NCBI GenBank assembly: GCA_017608295.1
Contig: JAFCGF010000041.1
Location: forward strand, 1-16,469
Source of the DNA: Candidatus Woesearchaeota archaeon
GTDB lineage: Archaea; Nanoarchaeota; Nanoarchaeia; Woesearchaeales; JAGVZT01
Reading direction: 5' to 3'
DNA: 16,469 nucleotides
Part shown: one piece after another, positions 8,472-14,951 of the stretch
Layout of the letters: every line of letters starts with the position of its first letter
Position numbering within the stretch: the first letter of the stretch is position 1
The notes under the pieces: generated by a model
What the model saw: only the letters and a program-made list of their open reading frames with translations
Databases searched by the model: none
Told to the model about the DNA's origin: nothing
Program-made: the position numbers and the translations under genes

Positions 8472-11400
8472 CTGGGCTTTACTTCTCCCGAAGTATGAGT
8501 TCTACTATCAATACTTCTATTTAACTTCTTCTTGCTCTTATTCGATTTTATACGCAAAACTGCAAATATTACCGCAGCGATAATTATTATAGTTACAATT
8601 ATACTCGTAGGATCTCTACTTTGCTCGCTAATTGCTCCGAATAAGCTTGGTGCAATAATTCCTTCTGAAGGTGGTATAGTTCTAGCTGGAGTTGTTGGTG
8701 TTGGAGCTGGTGCAGTTGGAGCTTCTCCAGTTGTAGTTGGTGCCGTTGGTGCCGTTGCAGCTATTCCTCCTCTGCGAGTTGAAGCTTCTTCTGCTGGTAA
8801 GCTTATTGTTAGACTTCTGGATCCTGATGCGTTGGTATTTCCAACTGCATCGGTGCAATTGATACTCCACGTATGAGTTCCTGCAGATAGCGTTTGTGTG
8901 AATGTTTGAGCTGTCGACTTAGTTATTGTTGTGTCTGTCTGATCAACTGCGTTGTTAATAATTAATGAGCAGCTGGCGATATTTGAAAAGTCTGTGACGG
9001 AGTATTCGAAGCCAAGAGTTGTTGTGGTGCTTGCGTAACCATCAGATGGTGCAGATAGCGCAATAGTTGGCGCAGTTGTATCTTTTATCGCAGTATAATT
9101 ATTCGTAGCAAACGCCATATTTGATACGGATGCAGTATCATAACACTGGACGTTCCAGATTATTGTTCCTTCAGCGAGATTAGCAACATTGATCTGTTGT
9201 CCAGCTGTTGCTTCCGTAATCGTAGTTGAGTTAGTTGTGTTCAATGCCCAGATACCGGTTGAGTTAGTCCAGACTGAGCAATTGCGAATATCAGACACTA
9301 CATCTGTGACATTATATCCGAAAGTTACAACTGCATATCCAATAGTTGACCCGTCTTGCGGAGTTTCTAAGTTAACAATTGGTACAATATTATCCTGAAC
9401 TATTCTTATTTGAACTCGCTCGGTTGAATTTACATTATACGCAATATCTGAAGCATTAATTGTTATATTATAATATCCGTCTGCAAGGGTTGTAGTATCG
9501 AAGCTTGTGTTGAACAGCGTGGAGGTAAGATTAATCATAGCGGTCCAAGCAGTTTGGCTCCCAGATGTATTGGATAACTGATAATATACTCGGGAAGAAT
9601 TAACACCTGTATTGTCGGTTACAGTTGAGTTTATTGTTATTGATCCTGAGACGTTTCCGCTGGAAGGATAATTGAGTATAACTGTGGGCGGAGTAAGATC
9701 AATAGTAAAGGTTTGATTTTGTGGAGCAAAGTCGCTATTCCCTCCAGAATCATTACACCAAACATTCCAAAAGTGAGTGCCTTCTTCAATTGTCGTATTG
9801 AAGTAATTTGGAATACTTGCATTTATTGTACTATTTGTTTGGTTGATATGCCAGCCAGTGCTCCAATTACCATATAATCTACAGGTATCTAATGCTCCTC
9901 CGTTTGGATGTGGTGTGTAGTTGAAAGTTATATTTCCGTAAGTTAGATATCTAAAGTTTACTGGAAAGTCTAAGTCGATTGCTGGCGGAACTGTGTCGAT
10001 ATAGAAAGTTACGAGCGCTGATTGACCCATGTTTCCGGAAGTATCATTGCAATGAACAGTTACATTATGGATCCCGTCAGTTAGATTCGTGTTATTATAA
10101 TAATGGGTTGCATTATACGAAGTCATAGTTACGTTTGCAGCTAAATTTAAAGAATAACCACACCAACTCAACGCTTCATTAGCCGAAATATTAAACCAAG
10201 TTGAATTGATTATGTAGGTCTCTGCTGCTTGCGGTGAGATAATTGAAATAGTCGGAGCAGTTGTATCTCCTAAAATAATTAACGTACTAGAATTCTTCGT
10301 AGTTCCATCTTCAAGCCCGTCGCTCGGAGTTACTTCGCAAGTGTAGTTTTCTCCCACTGAAGTCTCTTCTGAGACGATTGTTTGCGAGGAAGAATAGCCA
10401 TCCTTAGTGTCTTGATAGAGTTGAGCGATCTGGGCAGCACTAAGTGTTGAATTATAAATTCTAAAGTCATCTATTGAGCCATTATAGGAATCAGAATAAG
10501 ATGCATGTATGAAGCTGTACCCTTTCTCCCCGATGTATGGATAAATTACCCCGGGACCACCTGCCCAGTAACTATGTGCTCCTCGGGTATCTAAATTAAT
10601 AGCAACAGCATTGCTAGCATTAAGCGTGCCATTGATATAAATATTCATACCTGCAGCACCATGTTGAAATACTAAATGATTCCATCCCCCGGACAAGTTT
10701 TTTGTAGTAACTAATGAAGTACCATCATCTATTGAGTAAACTATCCCGCCCCAAGGGTATACTGAACACAATATACTATCTGTGTCTCCCACTGCATGTG
10801 ATTGATGATAGTTACCATAGATTGCTCCGGCGTCGTTGCCGTTATAATAAACCCAAGCAGCAAGAGTTATATCTCCCCAAATATCCATTCCCGGATTAAT
10901 ATAATCATTGCTAGCATCGAAAGTATATGCTCCTCCAATTTGACCAGTTGAGTTCCAAATAACTCCGCCATTTTCAGCTCCATCATTCCCATATCCTGAA
11001 TAGTCCTTTGTAACTCCTGCTCCGCCAGAATCATCTGAATCAAATGGCCAATAGCCAATCATTATTGGAGTATCATTCAAATACCAGTTATAGATATTTG
11101 TAACATTATCTCCATCTGCATCTGAAGTTGACTGATTATAGCAAGTAAGATCTTCATTAGTAGTATTAGTTCCTGCGGATGAGTTTAAGATCGGGTTGGA
11201 ATGTGTAGGAAGATTATTATCCTCTTCCACACCGAGGATGACTGTTGGCTCTGGAGAAGTATAATTAGCGATGAACATCCAATAGAAATAGTGCTCCACA
11301 CCATCTGATTGAGCGCAGGCACCATAATGATCTGCTGTAGCCCTATAACGCAAATAATTAGGACTAGCTGCTACATAACTAAAAATATATCCTGCTCCAG

Positions 11401-12457
11401 AATTACATGTAGAATGAACTCCCCATGAGAAAACTTGTTTATCTAGATTCATAGGTATACAAGTATTATGTGTATTTTTCCAAACTTGAGCATATGCTGT
11501 ATTCCAGATAACATAGTCTGCTGCAGTTCCCGCCCATCGTTGCTCAGTAATATAGTTATTTCCTTCACTATATCCAGGAATTCTTTGATCTACACTAATC
11601 GCACCGCAAGTTGAATTCCTTACATAATGTCGACTTAGGGTCTGGGAATCAGTAGCGCCTTGATCTGTATTCCATCGGTCAGTTAATAAAGTAAAATTCC
11701 CGGCCCACAGCGTCCCATATGCGCTAGCTCCGCTATCTGCACCATCCGTTAGCCCCATCTTTCCATCTCCAGCCCAATTACGAGATTGCACCCAATTTAG
11801 TCTATGTTTATGTCGGTATCTGCCTTGAGTTATATTAACATTGTTGAAATCATTGACCAAAGAATGATATCTATGCGTAGCATCCCCCCAGTTATAAGTA
11901 TAAATCCAATCTCCAGTTGGATCATAAGACATGTCATAAAAGAATATCGGGAAAGTCTCGGTCCCATTTTCTCCAGCACTGATAGAATTATTTCCATAGT
12001 ACATATAGATGTTTTTTGTAGCGGAAGCAGGGATAGAGTCCACTTTAACCCAAAATCGAGTAGAGGTAGTGTTACATCCTTCTTCAATCCAATAAGAATA
12101 ATTAATCGTCCAGTCGCTAGAGTCAAAAGAAGTTGAGTTAGTGAATCGAATATCTTTGCAACTGGAATTCATTTTCCCCGCTGCGATCAATGATTGCGTA
12201 TCTGCAGTAATATTGATTTGATAACTACTGAGGTCCTTCCCCGAAGTCTCAGTAATATTAATCGGTGATCTCCAGTCAAAGTCCCCATAAGCAGCGGCCA
12301 TAACTCCAAATCTCTGCTCAACTGAGCTTCCAGTAATTCGAGAAGTAGCAAAGCTACTAACTGAGCTATATTCACTAAAGTAAGACAAAGCAACTAGGCT
12401 TACGAGAATAGCAAGTATAACCAGCTTCATACTAAACTGCTTCTTATCCTTAATCAT
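8468..12457 (-). CDS. Large surface protein: DUF2341, LamG-like and Ig-like domains, C-terminal TM
   Basis: 1329 aa. Residues 1-30 hold a basic start and a hydrophobic signal/anchor segment (about 11-27), followed by a short ITG motif and QRFGVMA. A DUF2341 domain spans about 60-165, from the DWRSPINIT start to NIYMYYGN. Residues 166-410 are Trp/Tyr-rich and unassigned. An Ig/PKD-like domain (LTCYNQSTSDADGD...YTCEVTPSDG) is split by a LamG/concanavalin-type domain (about 467-682: GYWPFD, DYSGYGNDG, GGAYTFD). About five Ig-like domains follow (about 731-1220), then TRRGG, a Pro/Thr/Ala-rich stalk, a TM (1284-1302) and a basic tail. Such domains commonly bind glycans or serve as spacers on cell surfaces; the ligand here is unknown. 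The start ATG overlaps the upstream TGA, and a good Shine-Dalgarno lies inside the upstream gene. It is the middle gene of the operon and is followed by a second ATGA overlap. Confidence 0.88.
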   Translation of the reverse strand: MIKDKKQFSMKLVILAILVSLVALSYFSEYSSVSSFATSRITGSSVEQRFGVMAAAYGDFDWRSPINITETSGKDLSSYQINITADTQSLIAAGKMNSSCKDIRFTNSTSFDSSDWTINYSYWIEEGCNTTSTRFWVKVDSIPASATKNIYMYYGNNSISAGENGTETFPIFFYDMSYDPTGDWIYTYNWGDATHRYHSLVNDFNNVNITQGRYRHKHRLNWVQSRNWAGDGKMGLTDGADSGASAYGTLWAGNFTLLTDRWNTDQGATDSQTLSRHYVRNSTCGAISVDQRIPGYSEGNNYITEQRWAGTAADYVIWNTAYAQVWKNTHNTCIPMNLDKQVFSWGVHSTCNSGAGYIFSYVAASPNYLRYRATADHYGACAQSDGVEHYFYWMFIANYTSPEPTVILGVEEDNNLPTHSNPILNSSAGTNTTNEDLTCYNQSTSDADGDNVTNIYNWYLNDTPIMIGYWPFDSDDSGGAGVTKDYSGYGNDGAENGGVIWNSTGQIGGAYTFDASNDYINPGMDIWGDITLAAWVYYNGNDAGAIYGNYHQSHAVGDTDSILCSVYPWGGIVYSIDDGTSLVTTKNLSGGWNHLVFQHGAAGMNIYINGTLNASNAVAINLDTRGAHSYWAGGPGVIYPYIGEKGYSFIHASYSDSYNGSIDDFRIYNSTLSAAQIAQLYQDTKDGYSSSQTIVSEETSVGENYTCEVTPSDGLEDGTTKNSSTLIILGDTTAPTISIISPQAAETYIINSTWFNISANEALSWCGYSLNLAANVTMTSYNATHYYNNTNLTDGIHNVTVHCNDTSGNMGQSALVTFYIDTVPPAIDLDFPVNFRYLTYGNITFNYTPHPNGGALDTCRLYGNWSTGWHINQTNSTINASIPNYFNTTIEEGTHFWNVWCNDSGGNSDFAPQNQTFTIDLTPPTVILNYPSSGNVSGSITINSTVTDNTGVNSSRVYYQLSNTSGSQTAWTAMINLTSTLFNTSFDTTTLADGYYNITINASDIAYNVNSTERVQIRIVQDNIVPIVNLETPQDGSTIGYAVVTFGYNVTDVVSDIRNCSVWTNSTGIWALNTTNSTTITEATAGQQINVANLAEGTIIWNVQCYDTASVSNMAFATNNYTAIKDTTAPTIALSAPSDGYASTTTTLGFEYSVTDFSNIASCSLIINNAVDQTDTTITKSTAQTFTQTLSAGTHTWSINCTDAVGNTNASGSRSLTISLPAEEASTRRGGIAATAPTAPTTTGEAPTAPAPTPTTPARTIPPSEGIIAPSLFGAISEQSRDPTSIIVTIIIIAAVIFAVLRIKSNKSKKKLNRSIDSRTHTSGEVKPR

Positions 12458-12735
12458 CGCTTGCCCTCCGCTACCTTCGTGATTTCGATAACAACCAAAT
12501 CCTTATCCTTGAACTTCAAACCAGTAGAAATCGCCTTAGGAATCCAGAGAACATAGCCTCTTCCGCTCTTGCTAACTCTGGCTGTGAAAGGCAAAGAAAG
12601 ATTAGATTTCTTAATTTGAAGAACAACTAAGCTCTTATTTCCTAGCTTTAGTCCAGTAGTAATTGCTTTAGGAACCCAAAGAACAAACCCGCTACCGCTC
12701 TTGCTAACTCTGGCTGTGAAGGGTAGGGTTGTCAT
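12454..12735 (-). CDS. Tandem AbrB/SpoVT-like protein (two fused half-domains)
   Basis: 93 aa made of two copies of a roughly 40-residue AbrB/SpoVT-type swapped-hairpin unit, at residues 4-43 and 48-87. Each copy begins LPFTARVSKSG and continues through VLW[VI]PKAI-x-TGLK to an L-V-V beta strand. By eye 29 of 40 aligned positions are identical. AbrB-family DNA-binding domains normally form from two chains, so this is probably a single-chain pseudodimer. In archaea such proteins act as transcription regulators or antitoxins; no toxin-like gene is adjacent. It is the first gene of the operon encoding the two giant surface proteins and overlaps the second by ATGA. No Shine-Dalgarno precedes its ATG, which fits a leaderless transcript. 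An autoregulatory role is inferred from position only. Confidence 0.85.
   Translation of the reverse strand: MTTLPFTARVSKSGSGFVLWVPKAITTGLKLGNKSLVVLQIKKSNLSLPFTARVSKSGRGYVLWIPKAISTGLKFKDKDLVVIEITKVAEGKR
12465..12469 (-). promoter_or_regulatory. Shine-Dalgarno GGAGG for the 1329-aa gene
   Basis: On the minus strand GGAGG lies 7 nt before the ATG at 12457, inside the last codons of the AbrB-like gene. With the ATGA overlap it supports this start and indicates reinitiation or coupling. The third gene of the operon has only a weaker GGGAG about 15 nt before its ATG. Confidence 0.6.
12563..12720. repeat. Intragenic 26-nt direct repeat in the AbrB-like gene
   Basis: An identical 26-nt stretch occurs at 12563-12588 and 12695-12720. 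The offset of 132 nt is exactly 44 codons, the spacing of the two AbrB units. It encodes the N-terminal strand (FTARVSKSG) of both halves. Perfect DNA identity over this stretch points to a fairly recent tandem duplication, or to continuing homogenisation. Confidence 0.85.
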
Positions 12736-12779
12736 AGTTATTCGCTGCTTAATATAACTAAATTATGTATAGCTATGAC
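12731..12779. promoter_or_regulatory. Candidate operator: spaced inverted repeat over the AbrB-like start
   Basis: GTCATAGTTA (12731-12740) and TAGCTATGAC (12770-12779) are inverted repeats matching at 9 of 10 positions, about 30 nt apart. The first arm covers the start codon of the AbrB-like gene. Between them lie AT-rich elements (TTAATATAACT, AATTATGTATA) that could serve as the minus-strand TATA box. A protein bound to both arms would block that start. Whether the AbrB-like protein binds here is a guess. Confidence 0.35.
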
Positions 12780-12782
12780 AAG

Positions 12783-12791
12783 TATATAAAA
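12783..12791 (+). promoter_or_regulatory. Candidate TATA box for kae1
   Basis: TATATAAAA lies 55 nt before the kae1 ATG, which predicts a transcription start near 12810 and a leader of about 28 nt. The element is nearly symmetric and could also fire leftward. No convincing Shine-Dalgarno precedes the kae1 start. The whole 12736-12837 gap holds only promoter-like sequence. Confidence 0.5.
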
Positions 12792-12837
12792 TTTTTGCTA
12801 ACGAAAGGTTTTTGTAGCTACATTTAGCTCTTAGAGT

Positions 12838-13830
12838 ATGATCTGTTTAGGAATAGAATCCACTGCTCACACGCTAGGAATCGGAATAATGAACGACGAG
12901 GGCAAGGTGCTAGCTAATGAGAAATCCATCTTTACAACTGAAAAAGGGGGGATTCACCCACGAAAGGCAGTCGAGCATCACCTCTTAATGTATGAATTTA
13001 TTCTAAAAAAAGCTTTGGAAGCTGCAAATATCAAGCTCAAAGACGTTGATTTAATAGCTTTCTCGCAAGGACCGGGATTAGGTGGCTGCTTAAGGGTCGG
13101 CTCTGCTGCTGCAAGAGCTTTGTCGGTCCTTCTAAACAAGCCAATCATCGGTGTTAATCACTGCGTAGCGCATATTGAAATCGGAAAGCTAACTTCTGGC
13201 TTCAAAGATCCAATTACACTCTATACTTCAGGAGCTAACACGCAGATACTTGCATTTGCTTCTGGACGATATCGAATCTTTGGTGAGACCTTGGATACTG
13301 GCGTTGGTAACTTCTTAGATTCTTTTGGTAGGGACATTGGACTTGGTTTCCCAGCTGGCCCTAATATCGAGCAAATCGCTAAGAAAGGCAAGTATTTGGA
13401 ACTACCGTATACAATCAAAGGAATGGATTTTGCTTTCTCCGGAATTCAAACTAAGCTAAAACAGTTATGGCGGACAGAGAAATACTCTAAGGAGGACTTA
13501 TGTTTCTCAATTCAAGAAACAGTTTTCGCAATATTAACAGAAGCTACTGAAAGAGCAATAGCTCACATTGATAAGAAAGAAGTTCTGCTGACTGGAGGGG
13601 TAGCAGCTAACAAAAGACTGACTGAGATGCTTAGAATAATGTGCAAAGAAAGAAAAGTTAAGTTTGATGTTGTTCCAATGAAGCTAGCTGGAGATAATGG
13701 CGCGATGATAGCTTGGCAAGGTATTTTAGAATTTAAAGCTCGCGGGGGCGATGAACTAAAAGATACTGAGATCAAGCAGGGCTGGCGGACGGATGATGTT
13801 GATGTTGATTGGATAACGAGTCCGCTTTAA
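12838..13830 (+). CDS. kae1: tRNA N6-adenosine threonylcarbamoyltransferase Kae1
   Basis: 330 aa, the usual length for an unfused Kae1/Qri7/TsaD-family protein. Kae1 is the catalytic subunit of KEOPS: it transfers the threonylcarbamoyl group from threonylcarbamoyl-AMP to A37 of ANN-decoding tRNAs in the cytoplasm. Visible hallmarks are the ASKHA phosphate motif GIESTAHT (5-12), the metal-binding His pair in NHCVAHIEIG (H108, H112), YTSGANTQ (130-136), the glycine-rich DTGVGNFLDSFGRDIGLG (153-170), FAFSG (198-202), LTGGVAAN (251-258) and the third metal ligand in DNGAM (D286). No Bud32 kinase domain is fused, although some archaea have a Kae1-Bud32 fusion. The gene is divergent from the surface-protein operon. 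Its last 59 nt overlap the convergent 204-aa gene. All key residues are present. Confidence 0.97.
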   Translation: MICLGIESTAHTLGIGIMNDEGKVLANEKSIFTTEKGGIHPRKAVEHHLLMYEFILKKALEAANIKLKDVDLIAFSQGPGLGGCLRVGSAAARALSVLLNKPIIGVNHCVAHIEIGKLTSGFKDPITLYTSGANTQILAFASGRYRIFGETLDTGVGNFLDSFGRDIGLGFPAGPNIEQIAKKGKYLELPYTIKGMDFAFSGIQTKLKQLWRTEKYSKEDLCFSIQETVFAILTEATERAIAHIDKKEVLLTGGVAANKRLTEMLRIMCKERKVKFDVVPMKLAGDNGAMIAWQGILEFKARGGDELKDTEIKQGWRTDDVDVDWITSPL

Positions 13831-14386
13831 TCTCAAAAGGTTTTAGCGCAGCGTATAATTCAACTAGATCATCAAGATGAAAGCTTATTAGCTTAGATAC
13901 TATTTTCGTTTGTTTTGCTTCAAAGTCCTGCTTAGAAATTATGGTCTTAAGTGTAGAATATGGCTCAACTGCTAGACCAAGATGCTGACGATAAAGATCA
14001 GAAGTTCCAGCGTTAGCTTCAGCTCTAGTTCGGATAATTTCATCCCAATTACCTTCGAAGAAACTTCTAACTGTTGTCAGGAAAAATATGCGAACATCAT
14101 TTCCAGAAACGATAACTTTATCTAGAATCTCAGAAGGAACAGGAAATTCATCTATATCACCAGATAAATATTTAAACAGGAGATATGCTTCTGCATTAAA
14201 CATCGCTTCATGGCTGGTGCAGCTACCCAATCCTGCACTTCGAGTACCGCCTCTAGTTTCCTGATGATATTTCCAACGAAGCTCTATAGCTTTCTTCCCA
14301 TAGCCATCAATTAGCCCCGAAATAGCTTCCTTTGCTGCAACATCATCAGTAGTATAAAGAACTTTGCTCGGGAGGTCAGTACTCAT
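13772..14386 (-). CDS. Unrecognised 204-aa soluble protein
   Basis: I do not recognise a family. The frame opens at a TTG at 14392, but the ATG at 14386 (MSTDLPSK) is the better start because a TATA-like element lies about 25 nt upstream, implying a leaderless mRNA. The protein looks cytosolic and mostly helical: there is no signal peptide or TM segment. It has a single Cys in a conserved-looking stretch (RGGTRSAGLGSCTSHEAMFNAEAY) around residues 45-68, written here as one candidate functional region. Acidic and aromatic helices follow (DEIIRTRAEANAG, LDDLVELYAALK). The final 20 or so residues (ending NQHQHHPSASPA) are encoded opposite the 3' end of kae1 and may be a non-conserved tail. It is divergently transcribed from the DUF192 gene and may share its promoter region. 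Confidence 0.7.
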   Translation of the reverse strand: MSTDLPSKVLYTTDDVAAKEAISGLIDGYGKKAIELRWKYHQETRGGTRSAGLGSCTSHEAMFNAEAYLLFKYLSGDIDEFPVPSEILDKVIVSGNDVRIFFLTTVRSFFEGNWDEIIRTRAEANAGTSDLYRQHLGLAVEPYSTLKTIISKQDFEAKQTKIVSKLISFHLDDLVELYAALKPFEIKADSLSNQHQHHPSASPA

Positions 14387-14406
14387 ATACAAACTTCCGA
14401 CGTATG

Positions 14407-14425
14407 CTTTATAAAATTATATAAA
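14407..14425. promoter_or_regulatory. Compact divergent promoter with two TATA elements
   Basis: TTTATAAAATTATATAAA contains one TATA-like element about 25 nt from the minus-strand ATG at 14386 and another about 26 nt from the plus-strand ATG at 14447. Both genes are therefore predicted to be leaderless. CTTCCG (14394-14399) and CGGAAG (14427-14432) are an inverted repeat flanking the AT core, a possible operator shared by both directions. Confidence 0.5.
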
Positions 14426-14446
14426 CCGGAAGCTATAGAAACAAAC

Positions 14447-14788
14447 ATGGTCGTCGTCAAAATCCGCCGCAATAATATTCAAGCAGAGCTAGTTAAATCC
14501 TTTTTCAAGAAGTGCTGGGGCTTGCGGTTCTCTGAGAAGAAAAACTTGCTGTTTGTTCTTACGTTCCCGCATCGATGCAAGATGTCCATGCTAGGAGTTA
14601 AGTTTCCGATTAGGATGATATTTATTAGTTCTAACTTCGAAGTTGTCGATGTTTTGGACGCTAAGCCGGGCTTAGGCGTTTATGCACCCAAGGAAAAATG
14701 CAAGTATATTTTAGAAACTCCGGATAAGTTCAAAGTTGAAGTTGGGGATAAGGTTGCGATTATTAAAGAGATTGGGAGTTATTTTTGA
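14447..14788 (+). CDS. DUF192 family protein
   Basis: 113 aa, matching the compact DUF192 (COG1430) fold. The order of features fits the family: KCWGLRFSEK near residues 22-31, then LLFVLTFP, an SMLGVKFPIRMIF stretch replacing the usual WM-x-NT-x-PLD-x-IF, FEVVDV, a KCKYILETP strand typical of the family's YVLE segment, and a closing VEVGDKVAI. Function is unknown across the family; many members are exported, but this one has no signal peptide and is probably cytosolic. The start is the first ATG after the TATA-like element and is probably leaderless. The 3' end is partly duplicated downstream in decayed form. Confidence 0.8.
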   Translation: MVVVKIRRNNIQAELVKSFFKKCWGLRFSEKKNLLFVLTFPHRCKMSMLGVKFPIRMIFISSNFEVVDVLDAKPGLGVYAPKEKCKYILETPDKFKVEVGDKVAIIKEIGSYF

Positions 14789-14844
14789 ATTTACGCTTTA
14801 TCAAGTAATGTAATAAAATAAAGGGTAAAATATGAATTAGTTAG

Positions 14845-14937
14845 TCGGAAGCTACTTCTTAGCAAGCGATGGATAGGTATGGATAAGTTCAAGGTCTGCG
14901 AGGATAAAGTTGAGATTATCTGAGATTGAGAGTTAAT
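14845..14937 (+). pseudogene. Decayed partial copy of the DUF192 gene
   Basis: 14881-14937 aligns with the 3' end of the intact gene (14722-14785): GGATAAGTTCAA is identical, then GATAA-R-GTTG-x-GATTAT and GAGATTG-x-GAGTTA match, with short deletions. A stop codon (14921-14923) breaks the frame, leaving only 14 codons after an ATG at 14879. About 35 nt upstream, CGGAAGCTA (14846-14854) matches the promoter-proximal CGGAAGCTA at 14427-14435, so the copy may retain both ends with the middle deleted. The rest of the 14789-14951 gap shows nothing else I can name. Confidence 0.6.
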
Positions 14938-14951
14938 TATAAGGCATAATA

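Noticed and set aside
11804..12136. Opposed open frames of about 100 codons on both strands
   Set aside because: Both are overlapped by the DUF2341 region of the 1329-aa gene, whose frame has clear domain homology; neither has a promoter or recognisable family.
13221..13775. Minus-strand open frames within kae1
   Set aside because: They are antisense to a gene with all its family motifs and have no identifiable product.
14390..14392. TTG at 14392 as start of the unknown 204-aa gene
   Set aside because: An ATG two codons later fits the position of the TATA-like element better; the TTG has no supporting Shine-Dalgarno.
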